Source of the DNA: Candidatus Binatia bacterium
GTDB lineage: Bacteria > Desulfobacterota > Binatia > Bin18
Assembly (NCBI GenBank): GCA_951812575.1
Contig: OX638322.1
Span: forward strand, 3,600,501 to 3,664,500
DNA: 64,000 bases
Direction: 5' to 3'
A model generated the notes under the pieces. The model searched no databases. It saw nothing but the letters and a program-made list of their open reading frames with translations, and had not been told where the DNA came from. The position numbers were made by a program, and so were the translations under genes. This document shows positions 19,664 to 29,036 of the stretch, piece after piece; positions within the stretch are counted from its first letter, which is position 1, and the number at the start of each line of letters is the position of its first letter.

Positions 19664-20950
19664 ATGGCTAAGACCTCGATCAAAACATCCCTATTGAATA
19701 GGCCACTATCCCGGCGCGATGCCCTCCGAGTGGGCATGTACAGCCTCGGCGTTGGGGCGGGACTGCTCGGTACCCCCCTGGTGTCCCGTGGCCCGTTCTC
19801 CGTACTGGCAAAGCAAGCAGAGGCTGCGACGTCACCCCATGCGCATCCAGAACGTATTCTTGTCGTGGTCGAACTCTCAGGTGGGAACGACGGGGTGAAT
19901 ACCATCATTCCGTATGGTGACGATGCCTATTACCAGCAGCGTCCGACCATTGGTATTCCGGCCCAAGACGTGCGAAAGATCGACGCGCACTTTGGTTTTC
20001 ATCCGGCCATGGCCGGATTCGAGCATCTCTACAAAGACGGCAAGCTGGCCATCGTGCACGCCTGCGGATACGAAAATCCGATCCTGTCGCATTTTGCGTC
20101 CATGGGCTTTTGGCATACGGGCAGTCCTCATGCGGGAGAAAAGCTCGGCTGGTTAGGTCGTTTGGCCGATGCGCTCGACCCTGAGGTGCAGCGCAACTAT
20201 CTGGTCAATATTGCCACCGCGCAATCTCTCGCCGTGCGGAGCCGTAATCATTCGCCCCTGGTCTTCTATGACCCCGAAGGGTTTAAACGGAACGGGGTTC
20301 ACCAGCAACAACCGCTCTTCCCGCGGCTGAGTGACAAGCGGGACACCGCCAACGCTTCCTTGGACTTCCTGACAGGCTTGGCTGAAAACGCGACAGAAAG
20401 CGCGGCCTTTGTCCGTCAGGCGTGGGCAGACTATCAGACCCCGGTTGACTATGGCGTGCGGGCGGCTGGTCTCGGGCTTGATTTGCGCAAGGTCGCGGCA
20501 CTCATCAAAGCCGAGATCCCGACCCGGCTGTACTACGTCAGTTATGCGGGCAATGTCTTTGATACGCATGTCCATCAAAACGATCTCCACTTCCGTCTCC
20601 TGACCTATACCACCGACGCGCTACGCGGCTTTATGGCAGACCTCAACCGCATCGGTCGGGCCGATGACGTCGCGATTATGGTCTTTACCGAATTTGGCCG
20701 GCGCGTCCCCGAGAATGCCAGTAAAGGCACTGACCACGGTACGGCCACGCCGGTGTACGTCATTGGGGAGAAGGTCAAAGGTGGTTTCTACGGCACTCCA
20801 CCCAGTCTGACCGATTTGGACGACGGTAATCTGCGCTATACGACCGACTTCCGTCGTGTCTACGCCACGCTGATTCAGGAATGGCTGGGCTACGATGATA
20901 CGAAGGCGTTGCTCCGAGAAGAGTTTGGGCCTTTGGGGATATTTGTGTAA
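19664..20950 (+). CDS. DUF1501 family protein with Tat-like signal
   Basis: 428-aa protein of the DUF1501 family (alkaline phosphatase/sulfatase-like fold). The N-terminus carries a twin-arginine-like signal (SRRDALRVG at about residues 16-24) followed by a hydrophobic segment. The core has VVVELSGGNDGVNTIIPYGD near residue 65, SYAGNVFDTHVHQNDLH in the middle and EFGRRVPENASKGTDHGTA near residue 345, the His/Asp-rich metal region of the fold. Start ATG at 19664. It is co-transcribed with the DUF1800 gene 17 bases upstream. Tat export suggests a metal cofactor inserted before transport (inference). Confidence 0.92.
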   Translation: MAKTSIKTSLLNRPLSRRDALRVGMYSLGVGAGLLGTPLVSRGPFSVLAKQAEAATSPHAHPERILVVVELSGGNDGVNTIIPYGDDAYYQQRPTIGIPAQDVRKIDAHFGFHPAMAGFEHLYKDGKLAIVHACGYENPILSHFASMGFWHTGSPHAGEKLGWLGRLADALDPEVQRNYLVNIATAQSLAVRSRNHSPLVFYDPEGFKRNGVHQQQPLFPRLSDKRDTANASLDFLTGLAENATESAAFVRQAWADYQTPVDYGVRAAGLGLDLRKVAALIKAEIPTRLYYVSYAGNVFDTHVHQNDLHFRLLTYTTDALRGFMADLNRIGRADDVAIMVFTEFGRRVPENASKGTDHGTATPVYVIGEKVKGGFYGTPPSLTDLDDGNLRYTTDFRRVYATLIQEWLGYDDTKALLREEFGPLGIFV

Positions 20951-21211
20951 TTGGATGAATGGGGTATCTCAATGGGGCCAGGCCTCATGCATGAAAAGAC
21001 TTCCATGTCTTTATCTCAACAATCTGGAGAGGTGGAGAATCTAGAAATTCTCTACCCCGAGCACGCAGGCTGGAGGCACTGGGAATACCGGCAGCGTGGG
21101 GAGCGGACAGGCTGTTGCGCTGATGCCGCCGAGCGCGGTCGTCCTCAAAATCGTCAAGTTCTAACAATTGTCTGGCGAGCGGATCCCGACGGGCGCGTCC
21201 GTCCCTCCCGG

Positions 21212-21952
21212 TCACGAGCTCAGCTCAATCACTGCAATCCACGCCAGTTTCCGACTCGCCGGCACACGTGTAAACAACCCCTGGTCGATTGTATCAAGAA
21301 ACCTCAGCACGCCCCGGAATCCCCAGACATGACGCAAGGGCGCGGCGGCCAGCGAGAGCAGGTGAAAGTAGGTGATCTTCACGCTGAAAAAGTCAGCAAG
21401 GAGCCGCAGGTCGGAGCACAACAGGGGATGCTCATCTTGTGTCCTCCGGTGCGGAGTCAGCTTGCGATAGAGGTTGATCAGCCCGTTGTGCCCGAGGGGC
21501 TCAAAGAAGACGGCGTGCCCGTTTGGTTTTAGCACGCGGCGTATCTCCGCAAGTGCTTGGGGGAGGTTGAGATGGTGAAGGATGCTACTCCCAAAGACTC
21601 CATCGAAATGCTGGTCTGGGAATCTCAACCTATGGGCGTCCATCACCCAGAACTTGATCCTCTCGTCGATCCCGCGCGCAGTGGCAATCTTCTTGGCCGC
21701 CTCGATTCGTGCAGATGAAATATCAATGGCGTCAATCAGCACCCGACGTTCTGCTAGACCAAAACACAGTCCGTCTTTGCCACAGCCATACTCCAACACC
21801 CGCTGGCCCGGTCTGATGTGTGTCGCAATCGTATCGACGTAGTAGCCCACGCTTAGGTTTATGATGGCGTAGAAGCCCGGTGCCGGTGGGCTGCCAATGG
21901 TGTCGTGGAAAGCGGTTTCCCGAGCTACACGGGGTTGCTTGTTCTTGGTCAT
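21212..21952 (-). CDS. class I SAM-dependent methyltransferase
   Basis: 246-aa protein with a Methyltransf_11-type fold: motif I VLEYGCGKDG (residues 52-61), the acidic post-motif II residue in IDAIDISSARIE, and motif DGVFGSSILHHLNLPQAL near residue 120, followed by a KPNGHAVFFEPLGHNGLINLYRKL segment. Length fits small-molecule methyltransferases (UbiE/sterol-like). The ATG at 21952 is chosen because the frame further upstream to 22045 shows no family similarity, but there is no clear ribosome site, so the start is uncertain. The C-terminal 60 residues are hydrophobic and may contact a membrane or a lipid substrate. No operon partner. Confidence 0.85.
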   Translation of the reverse strand: MTKNKQPRVARETAFHDTIGSPPAPGFYAIINLSVGYYVDTIATHIRPGQRVLEYGCGKDGLCFGLAERRVLIDAIDISSARIEAAKKIATARGIDERIKFWVMDAHRLRFPDQHFDGVFGSSILHHLNLPQALAEIRRVLKPNGHAVFFEPLGHNGLINLYRKLTPHRRTQDEHPLLCSDLRLLADFFSVKITYFHLLSLAAAPLRHVWGFRGVLRFLDTIDQGLFTRVPASRKLAWIAVIELSS

Positions 21953-22264
21953 TATAGACGGCCGTGTTCGGCGGGGTGTCTGGATGGTCTTTTGGTAGCG
22001 AGCACAATCAGAGTCTCCCCCATGCACACGGACCATGACAGGCATTGTCGATAGATGTCTCGATTCAATATGTGTTGCCGCGCGTCTCGTTCTCTACGCA
22101 TCGGCCAGTACGTTGTCAGTGCAACGTATGAGCAGGTCAACCACACCAGACCAACATATACATAGGAGAGATTTTTTTGGAAGGGAAGCGAGGCGATTTT
22201 CCAGAACTTTAGGCGAGCACAACGTTGAGTGCCCGATTGTGTTGGAAGCAGAAAAGCAGAAAGG
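21953..22264. other. intergenic stretch between methyltransferase and tRNA-Glu
   Basis: About 310 bases with no supported gene. It holds a short hairpin (ACGTTG..CAACGT, about 22111-22128) and the 5' side of the tRNA transcripts' downstream region. No family-like protein is encoded on either strand. Confidence 0.5.
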
Positions 22265-22339
<75 letters not shown>

Positions 22340-22362
22340 AGATAGGGATTGTAAAAGAGGAA

Positions 22363-22435
22363 TGAGCCGACCGGGGCTCGAACCCGGGACCCTCTGCTTA
22401 AAAGGCAGATGCTCTACCAACTGAGCTATCGGCTC
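22363..22435 (-). tRNA. tRNA-Lys (UUU)
   Basis: 73-nt cloverleaf on the minus strand. Acceptor GAGCCGA/TCGGCTC, D-arm TAGCTCAGTTGGTAGAGCA, anticodon loop CTTTTAA giving TTT, T-arm CCGGGTTCGAGCCCCGG, discriminator A, no encoded CCA. It lies 23 bases upstream of tRNA-Glu (UUC), so the two are probably co-transcribed. Confidence 0.97.
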
Positions 22436-22563
22436 AGCTCGACGCACCTTAGCTGATACATTTCAAGAACTCAAACCCCTCCGCCTTGCGGACCGGTATT
22501 AAGAGTCGGATATGCTGCCCGTCCGGCGTTGACTTGTCGGCTGCCCGTGGGTAGCGTTCGGAC

Positions 22564-23979
22564 ATGACAGTCGTGCGTTCACGTTTTGCCCCGAGTCCGA
22601 CCGGTTTCCTGCATATTGGTGGAGCCCGGACCGCCCTGTTTGCCCTCCTGGCTGCGCGACAACAAGCCGGAACCTTTGTGCTGCGCATTGACGACACCGA
22701 CGTACAGCGCTCTACCCAGGAATTCCACGACGATATTGTGGATTCGATGCGCTGGCTTGGGCTGGCTTGGGACGAGGGCCCGTACTATCAGAGCCAGCGC
22801 TCGGCGCAGTACCAGGAAATGGGGGAACGGTTGCTCAGCCAAGGGCGGGCCTTTCGCTGTTTTTGTACACCTGAGGAGCTTGAGGCAAAACGGAAAGCCG
22901 CCCTGGCCGCAGGGCGCAGTCCGGCCTACGACGGGACCTGCCGGGACTATCTGCCCGAGCCGGGCGAGTCTCGTCCCTACACGGTACGTTTCCGGAGTCC
23001 CAAAGAAGGCGAGACCGTTGTTGATGATCTGCTGAAGGGGCGGGTGGTGTTTCAGAATCAGGAGCTGGACGACCTGATTCTGGTGCGCTCCGACGGCTCA
23101 CCGACCTATAACTTCTGCTCGGTCTTCGACGACGCAGACCTCCGCATCTCTCATATTGTGCGAGGCGATGATCATCTGACAAACACGCCGCGTCAGGTCC
23201 TGCTCTTCCAGGCAATGGACGCCTCGCTCCCCCAGTTCGCTCACCTGCCCCTTATCTTAGGTAACGACCGGGCACCGCTCAGCAAGCGCCATGGGGCGAC
23301 CGCCGTCCGCGCCTATCGAGAAGCGGGCTATTTGCCGGATGCGCTGGTGAATTTTTTAGCGCGTCTCGGCTGGGCGCATGGCGACGACGAGGTCTTCTCG
23401 TGGCAAGAGCTTGAGGAAAAATTCAAGCTCGCAGATGTCGGAGCCTCAGCCGGCGTCTTTAACTCGGAAAAGCTGGAGTGGCTGAATGCGCACTATCTCA
23501 ACGCGCGGACTGCCGAGCAACTGACGCAAGAAGTAAAGTCCTTTCTGCCCAAAACGGAACGTCCCGTGCCCGATGACGACTGGCTGGCACGGATGGTGAC
23601 CACGCTGCAACCCCGGGCCAAAACGCTGGTAGAGTTGGGCACACAGTCCCAATTCTACCTGACGGACAATATCACGTTGGAAGAGAAGGCGGTGAAGAAA
23701 TTTCTGAAGGCTGCTACTCTCCCGTTGCTGGCGCGTTTGCGTACCCAACTGCAAGACGTGACAGTATGGGACGAACCGACCCTCCATGGGATCTTTGCCG
23801 CGTTTATGGAAACCGAGCAGGTTAAATTGGGCAAAATCGCCCAACCGGTCCGGGTCGCGCTCACCGGAAAGACGGCGAGCCCTGGGATTTTTGAAGTCAT
23901 GGAGGTGTTGGGAAAAGAACGCTGTCTTGCCCGGATTGACCGCGTCTTAGCGGAGCCGCCAGTCGCAGCTGAATCTTGA
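22564..23979 (+). CDS. gltX: glutamyl-tRNA synthetase
   Basis: 471-aa class I aminoacyl-tRNA synthetase charging tRNA-Glu. The HIGH-type motif is HIGG (residues 17-20) in FAPSPTGFLHIGG, and the KMSKS-type loop is LSKR (about 239-242) in the order typical of GluRS. FCSVFDDADLRISHIVRGDDH matches the GluRS catalytic fold, and the C-terminal ~150 residues form the helical anticodon-binding domain. Length is standard. Start ATG at 22564; the ribosome site is weak but no alternative start fits. tRNA-Lys/tRNA-Glu lie upstream on the minus strand and tRNA-Gln/tRNA-Glu downstream on the plus strand. Whether it is discriminating, or also charges tRNA-Gln with Glu, cannot be read from sequence alone. 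Confidence 0.97.
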   Translation: MTVVRSRFAPSPTGFLHIGGARTALFALLAARQQAGTFVLRIDDTDVQRSTQEFHDDIVDSMRWLGLAWDEGPYYQSQRSAQYQEMGERLLSQGRAFRCFCTPEELEAKRKAALAAGRSPAYDGTCRDYLPEPGESRPYTVRFRSPKEGETVVDDLLKGRVVFQNQELDDLILVRSDGSPTYNFCSVFDDADLRISHIVRGDDHLTNTPRQVLLFQAMDASLPQFAHLPLILGNDRAPLSKRHGATAVRAYREAGYLPDALVNFLARLGWAHGDDEVFSWQELEEKFKLADVGASAGVFNSEKLEWLNAHYLNARTAEQLTQEVKSFLPKTERPVPDDDWLARMVTTLQPRAKTLVELGTQSQFYLTDNITLEEKAVKKFLKAATLPLLARLRTQLQDVTVWDEPTLHGIFAAFMETEQVKLGKIAQPVRVALTGKTASPGIFEVMEVLGKERCLARIDRVLAEPPVAAES

Positions 23980-24013
23980 CTTCCTCTGATTGCTTATTTA
24001 TTTTGAACAGCAC

Positions 24014-24086
24014 TGAGGTGTGGGCTAATTGGTAAGCCACCTGACTCTGGATCAGGCGATTGTAGGTTCGAGTCCTACCACCTCAG
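24014..24086 (+). tRNA. tRNA-Gln (CUG)
   Basis: 73-nt cloverleaf. Acceptor TGAGGTG/CACCTCA with discriminator G, anticodon stem-loop CCTGA-CTCTGGA-TCAGG giving CTG, T-arm TAGGTTCGAGTCCTA. The 5' U1-A72 pair is a feature of tRNA-Gln. Lies 34 bases past gltX and 10 bases before tRNA-Glu (CUC). Confidence 0.95.
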
Positions 24087-24096
24087 CTTTTCCTGC

Positions 24097-24171
<75 letters not shown>

Positions 24172-24303
24172 TTTTTCAGACTCTCCATGTTGGTGTGGTG
24201 TTAACCCTAGGGCTTGATTCGCCATTCCCACTTCCTATAATGCCCCTAAGAGGTGGTGGGTAACTGTCAACGCAACCCCTTGGACTCATACAAGGAGCGC
24301 TTT

Positions 24304-26235
24304 ATGGCAGCCGAGCAGAATGTCTTTGAGCGGATGATCCAGGCCGACCGGGAGAATCAAGAGAGCAAACACTGGAGCGGAACCTTCATCGAATACCTGG
24401 AAAAGATCAGGAAAGACCCCTCGCTGGTCAAGCACGCCCATGCGCGGACCTATGACATGATCATGCGCGAAGGGGTCTCTGATGTGAACGAGACCGATGA
24501 TCCACGGGTCAGACGGCTGTTCAAGGACGAGTCACTTAAAATCTATAATTTCTTCAAGGACGAATTCTTCGGCATTGAAGAAACCCTGGCCCAGATTGTG
24601 CGCTACTTCCAGTCCGCAGCCATGCGCGGTGAAGAGAGCCGCCAGGTTCTCTATCTCATGGGGCCGGTGGGGGCCGGGAAGAGTTCGCTCGTTGAGAAGC
24701 TCCAGCGCGGGCTGGAAGGGCTGGAGCCGATCTATGCGATTGCGGGATCGCCCATGCACGAAGAGCCGCTCTTGCTCATCCCGCGCCATTTGCGCAAAGA
24801 ATTCGAGAAGATGCTCGACGTGCGGATTGAGGGCGATCTCTGTCCGGTGACCCGCTGGCGCCTGCGTGAGGAGTTCAAAAACCGCTATGAAGAGATGCCG
24901 GTCACCACGGTCGGTTTTTCCAAGCGAAACCGCCGCGGGATTGGTGTCGTACCGCCGGTTGACCCGAACAATCAGGACACCTCGGTGCTGATCGGCTCGG
25001 AGGATATCTCAAAATTGGACCGCTACTCAGAAGGTGACCCGCGCGTACTTGAACTGAATGGGGCGTTCAACGTCGGCAACCGCGGCATGGTCGAGTTTAT
25101 TGAGGTCTTCAAGAACGAGACGGAATATCTGCACGCGATGATTACGGCCACGCAGGAGAAATTCGTGCCCGCGCCAGGTCGCCACGGGATGGTCTTTGTC
25201 GACACGGTTATTGTGGCCCATTCGAACGAGGCAGAGTGGCAAAAGTTCAAGGCCGATCATACCAACGAGGCGATTCTGGACCGTATCGTTGTGGTCAGGG
25301 TGCCCTATAATTTGCGTCAGTCCGAAGAGGTCAAAATCTACCAGAAGATGCTGCACAACTCCGACTTCCGAGCGAGCGTGGCACCGCATACGCTCGAAAT
25401 CGCGGCAATGTTCGCCATCCTGTCACGTCTAGAGCCCTCGCCAAAATGCGACCTGATGACCAAGCTGCGCCTGTACAACGGCGAGGAAGTGGTTGAAAAA
25501 GGCCGAACCAAAAAAATCACCGTCAAAGAACTGCGCGAGGATGCCAGGCGCGAGGGCATGTCCGGCATCTCCACCCGCTTCATCATGAAGGCGCTTGACA
25601 ATGCCCTGTCGGACGGTGGGTCCTCGATTAACCCAATCAGTGTGCGTGAAGCCCTGATTCGGATGGTTAAGGAAATAGAAATTGCCGACGATCTGCGCAA
25701 GCAGTATCTGGAGTTTCTCCAAGACACCATCCATAAAGAATACCTCGAAATTCTGGAGAAGGAGATCACCAAAGCCTTTGTTTATTCCTATCAGGAACAA
25801 GCCGAATCGCTCTTTCAGAACTACCTGGACCACGCCGAAGCGTATGTGAACCAGACCAAGGTCAAAGACCGCAATACCAAGGAAGAACTCTTGCCGGACG
25901 AAGGCTTTCTTAAATCCATTGAGGAGCAGATTGCGATTATCGGCTCGGCCGCGGACGGCTTCCGCCAGGAGGTAATTGCCTATCTCTGGGCAACGTTACG
26001 ACGCGGAGAAAAAGTTGGGTATGAGAGCTATGAGCCGCTGAAGGACGCGATTGAGAAAAAGCTGATGAGTTCCGTGCGCGATATCAGCCGCATTATTACC
26101 AAGGCGCGGACGCGAGACGAGGAACAGCAGCAAAAGCACGATGCCATGGTGCGGCGCTTGATCGAACTCGGCTATCCGGAGGACAGTGTTGACGTGATCT
26201 TAAAATACGCAGCCAACCATTTATGGAAAGACTAG
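24304..26235 (+). CDS. prkA: PrkA-family serine protein kinase / AAA ATPase
   Basis: 643-aa protein of the PrkA (YeaG) family, with an N-terminal AAA+ domain and C-terminal PrkA domain. Walker A is GPVGAGKSS at residues 120-128, and the family-typical segments SEDISKLDRYSEGDPRVL and LNGAFNVGNRGMVEFIEVFKN follow. The protein has the usual length (about 640). The ATG at 24304 has AAGGAG 6 bases upstream; the frame opens at 24253 without a ribosome site. PrkA/YeaG is linked to nitrogen starvation and stationary-phase stress in enterobacteria and to sporulation in Bacillus. It is the first gene of the conserved prkA-yeaH-spoVR unit; the next gene begins about 50 bases downstream. Confidence 0.96.
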   Translation: MAAEQNVFERMIQADRENQESKHWSGTFIEYLEKIRKDPSLVKHAHARTYDMIMREGVSDVNETDDPRVRRLFKDESLKIYNFFKDEFFGIEETLAQIVRYFQSAAMRGEESRQVLYLMGPVGAGKSSLVEKLQRGLEGLEPIYAIAGSPMHEEPLLLIPRHLRKEFEKMLDVRIEGDLCPVTRWRLREEFKNRYEEMPVTTVGFSKRNRRGIGVVPPVDPNNQDTSVLIGSEDISKLDRYSEGDPRVLELNGAFNVGNRGMVEFIEVFKNETEYLHAMITATQEKFVPAPGRHGMVFVDTVIVAHSNEAEWQKFKADHTNEAILDRIVVVRVPYNLRQSEEVKIYQKMLHNSDFRASVAPHTLEIAAMFAILSRLEPSPKCDLMTKLRLYNGEEVVEKGRTKKITVKELREDARREGMSGISTRFIMKALDNALSDGGSSINPISVREALIRMVKEIEIADDLRKQYLEFLQDTIHKEYLEILEKEITKAFVYSYQEQAESLFQNYLDHAEAYVNQTKVKDRNTKEELLPDEGFLKSIEEQIAIIGSAADGFRQEVIAYLWATLRRGEKVGYESYEPLKDAIEKKLMSSVRDISRIITKARTRDEEQQQKHDAMVRRLIELGYPEDSVDVILKYAANHLWKD

Positions 26236-26293
26236 CCTGCGGCCAGCTGCTCTTCAGTCTGGCTTGCCGAGGTGAGTTGAGGCGGTGCAGGGT

Positions 26294-27517
26294 ATGAAAC
26301 CGACAATCAACGCGATCTTTCGTCCGTATTCTTCATCTGATGCGTTGCGCTCTGACCGCAGTGCTGGCGACCGGCAGCGGCACCGGCAGAAGGTCAGGGA
26401 AGCGGTGCGCGAGAATATCGCCGACCTGATTGCCGAAGAGTCCATCATCGGCAAGCACAAAGATAAAGTCATCAAGGTGCCCATCCGCGGGGTCAAGGAA
26501 TACCGCTTTATCTACGGCGAAAACGCCTCCGGTGTTGGACAGGGAGACGGCAGCTCAGAAAAGGGCCAAGTCATTGGCAAGACCGATGGAACCGGCCAGG
26601 GGCAGGGCGAGGATAAAGCCGGCGATCAGCCCGGTGTTGATTATTATGAGACCGACGTGACCCTGGAAGAGCTGATCGAGATCATGTTCGAGGACCTCGA
26701 ACTGCCGGATATGGAACGCAAGATTTTGCGCGAAGTCCTGTCCGACCGCATCAGCAAGCGCAAGGGCTTTCGGAAAGCCGGCATCCGGATTCGGCTGGAC
26801 AAAAAACGGACGGCCAAATCCCGCATCAAACGTCGCCTGGCTACTACCAGACAGGACGACGACCAAACGGACGAGGAGCAACGCTTCCCCTTTCGCAAAG
26901 AGGATCTCATCTATCGCCACCTGGTCGAAGATGTCCGCCCGGAGTCCAACGCGGCGGTCCTGTGCATCATGGATACCTCGGGCTCTATGGACACCCTGAA
27001 AAAATATCTGGCGCGCAGCTTCTTCTTCTTGCTGTACCAATTTGTCTGCACCAAATACCGCAATGTCGAGATTGTCTTTATCGCCCATCATACCGAGGGG
27101 AAAGAAGTCACCGAGGAAGAATTTTTCTATAAGGGAGAGTCTGGCGGGACGTTTATCTCTTCCGGTTACAATAAAGCGCTCGAAGTGATCCAGGCCCGCT
27201 ATCATCCGTCCTTGTGGAATCTGTATGCCTTCCACTGTTCGGATGGGGATAATTTTGACTCCGACAACCCCGCGGCCCTCAAGGCCGCCCAAGAACTGTG
27301 CGAGCTGTGTAACCTGTTTGGCTATGGGGAGATCAAGCCGCTCGGCTCGCGCTATTACGAAAGCTCCATGCTCAATATTTTCCGCCACCTGGAAGCCGAG
27401 AATTTCCAGACCGTGCTGATCGAACGCAAAGAAGACATCTGGCCGAGCTTTAAGACATTTATGTCCAAAGAGCGCACGCCGATCGATACGGAAACGCGCG
27501 CGGCGGCCGAACAATAG
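26294..27517 (+). CDS. yeaH: YeaH/DUF444 family VWA protein
   Basis: 407-aa DUF444 protein. N-terminal RHRQKVREAVRENIADLIAEES is family-typical; a Gly/Gln-rich linker (about residues 85-120) leads to a von Willebrand A domain with the MIDAS motif DTSGSMD (about residues 227-233). Later blocks SSGYNKALEVI and HCSDGDNFDSDN complete the metal site. Start taken as ATG 26294; a GTG at 26285 in the same frame is possible. Partner of the PrkA kinase in the stress operon, with spoVR starting 30 bases after its stop. Its biochemical role is not established. Confidence 0.94.
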   Translation: MKPTINAIFRPYSSSDALRSDRSAGDRQRHRQKVREAVRENIADLIAEESIIGKHKDKVIKVPIRGVKEYRFIYGENASGVGQGDGSSEKGQVIGKTDGTGQGQGEDKAGDQPGVDYYETDVTLEELIEIMFEDLELPDMERKILREVLSDRISKRKGFRKAGIRIRLDKKRTAKSRIKRRLATTRQDDDQTDEEQRFPFRKEDLIYRHLVEDVRPESNAAVLCIMDTSGSMDTLKKYLARSFFFLLYQFVCTKYRNVEIVFIAHHTEGKEVTEEEFFYKGESGGTFISSGYNKALEVIQARYHPSLWNLYAFHCSDGDNFDSDNPAALKAAQELCELCNLFGYGEIKPLGSRYYESSMLNIFRHLEAENFQTVLIERKEDIWPSFKTFMSKERTPIDTETRAAAEQ

Positions 27518-27547
27518 GGACGCTGCGGCAACCGCTGAGGAGCAGGT

Positions 27548-28978
27548 ATGGCTGGGTGGGATGTGAAAGACCTGGAAGGCTGGGACGAAAAAATTCGGGC
27601 CAAGGTCCAAGAGTACGGCTTATCCTGTTTTGATCAAGAGTTTGAGGTCTGTGACCACAACCAGATGCTGGGTTATATGGCCTATTCGGGCATGCCGTCG
27701 CATTACCCGCACTGGTCCTATGGCAAGAGCTTTGAGAAGCTCAAAACCATGTACGACTACGGGGTGTCCGGCCTGCCGTATGAGATGGTCATCAACTCTG
27801 ACCCGTCGATCGCCTACCTGATGACCGACAACTCGTTCTGTCTCCAGGTCCTGACGATTGCCCATGTCTACGGACACAACGATTTTTTCAAAAACAATTT
27901 TACCTTCAAGAGTACCCAGGCCGAGTACACTATCAGTCGTTTTAAGGTCCATGCCGACCGGGTCCGTTCCTATCTTGAAGATCCCTCCATTGGGGTTGAA
28001 AAGGTCGAATGGATTATGGATGCCGCCCATGGCCTGTCGTTGCAGTGCCGACGGAATCTGGCGATCAAAAAGCTCACGCTCCGAGAACAGCGAGAACGGC
28101 TGATAGAGGCCGCGCGTCCCGCGGCCGATCCGTTTGCCGACCTGCACCAGCAGGAAGATACTGAAGCCCCGAACCTCAATAAACTGCCGGCTTCTCCAGA
28201 AGAAGACCTCTTGCTGTTTATTCGTGACCACAACCGTAAGCTGAGCGATTGGGAGCGCGACCTGCTCACCATCGTGCACGAGACCGCACAGTATTTTATC
28301 CCCCAGATGGAGACGAAGATCATGAACGAGGGCTGGGCCAGCTACTGGCACCGCGAAATCATGAACAGCCTCGATCTGCCCCAAGACCTGTATCTTGAAT
28401 TTCTCGTCCGACATAACCAGGTCGTACGTCCCTTTCCCAAGGGCCTGAACCCCTACTACCTGGGTCTCAAAGTGTGGGATGATATTAAACGCCGCCACGA
28501 CGATCCGACCCCGGAGGAGATCGAAAAATATGGCCGGCCAACCAAGACCGGCACCCAGGCGCTTTTCGAAGCCCGTGAAGTGGACCGGGATGCCTCTTTC
28601 CTGCGCCGCTTTCTAACCGAAGAACTCATGCGCGAAATGGATATGTTCGAATATGAGCCACGCGGCGAGGATCTCGTGATCTCCAAGGTCTCAGATAAAG
28701 AAGACTGGCGTGACATCAAAGAAACCCTGATCAAGAGCGTGGGCATGGGCGGGGTGCCGGTCATTAAAATTGAAGACGCGGATTACAATCAGAACCGTAG
28801 CCTGTATGTCAAACATCACCACGAGGGACGGGATCTCCAGCTCGAATATGCGGAGAAAGCGATTTCCTACCTGCATCGCCTGTGGGGCCATGAGGTCGTG
28901 TTGGAGACGGTGGTCAATAGCAAACGGGCGCTGCTGTCGTACAGCGACGACGGCTTTTCCGCCAAACCGCTCAAATAG
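27548..28978 (+). CDS. SpoVR family protein (YcgB-like)
   Basis: 476-aa SpoVR/YcgB protein, with the family start (segments EFEVCDHNQMLGYMAYSGMP and HYPHWSYGKSFE), the central TIVHETAQYFIPQMETKIMNEGWASYWH block and a C-terminal domain ending VVLETVVNSKRALLSY. Length matches the family. ATG at 27548 behind GAGGAG. Third gene of prkA-yeaH-spoVR; in Bacillus SpoVR affects the spore cortex, while in non-sporulating Gram-negatives the trio is a general stress unit of unresolved mechanism. The conserved HE..H-type residues suggest a metal site (inference). Confidence 0.95.
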   Translation: MAGWDVKDLEGWDEKIRAKVQEYGLSCFDQEFEVCDHNQMLGYMAYSGMPSHYPHWSYGKSFEKLKTMYDYGVSGLPYEMVINSDPSIAYLMTDNSFCLQVLTIAHVYGHNDFFKNNFTFKSTQAEYTISRFKVHADRVRSYLEDPSIGVEKVEWIMDAAHGLSLQCRRNLAIKKLTLREQRERLIEAARPAADPFADLHQQEDTEAPNLNKLPASPEEDLLLFIRDHNRKLSDWERDLLTIVHETAQYFIPQMETKIMNEGWASYWHREIMNSLDLPQDLYLEFLVRHNQVVRPFPKGLNPYYLGLKVWDDIKRRHDDPTPEEIEKYGRPTKTGTQALFEAREVDRDASFLRRFLTEELMREMDMFEYEPRGEDLVISKVSDKEDWRDIKETLIKSVGMGGVPVIKIEDADYNQNRSLYVKHHHEGRDLQLEYAEKAISYLHRLWGHEVVLETVVNSKRALLSYSDDGFSAKPLK

Positions 28979-29036
28979 CGCTCGGTTCTGCCCTGCTCAT
29001 ATTTTGGAAAGATATTATAGACGGGGCGACGTGGCC

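Noticed and set aside
20951..21532. Plus-strand frame after the DUF1501 gene
   Set aside because: It overlaps the methyltransferase antisense, has no ribosome site and resembles no family.
26555..27610. Long minus-strand open frame of about 350 codons opposite yeaH
   Set aside because: It lies antisense to the well-supported yeaH gene with its VWA MIDAS motif, has no recognisable family and no ribosome site. A codon-structure shadow.
27620..28498. Minus-strand frame of about 290 codons opposite spoVR
   Set aside because: Antisense to a conserved SpoVR protein; composition looks like a mirrored codon pattern.
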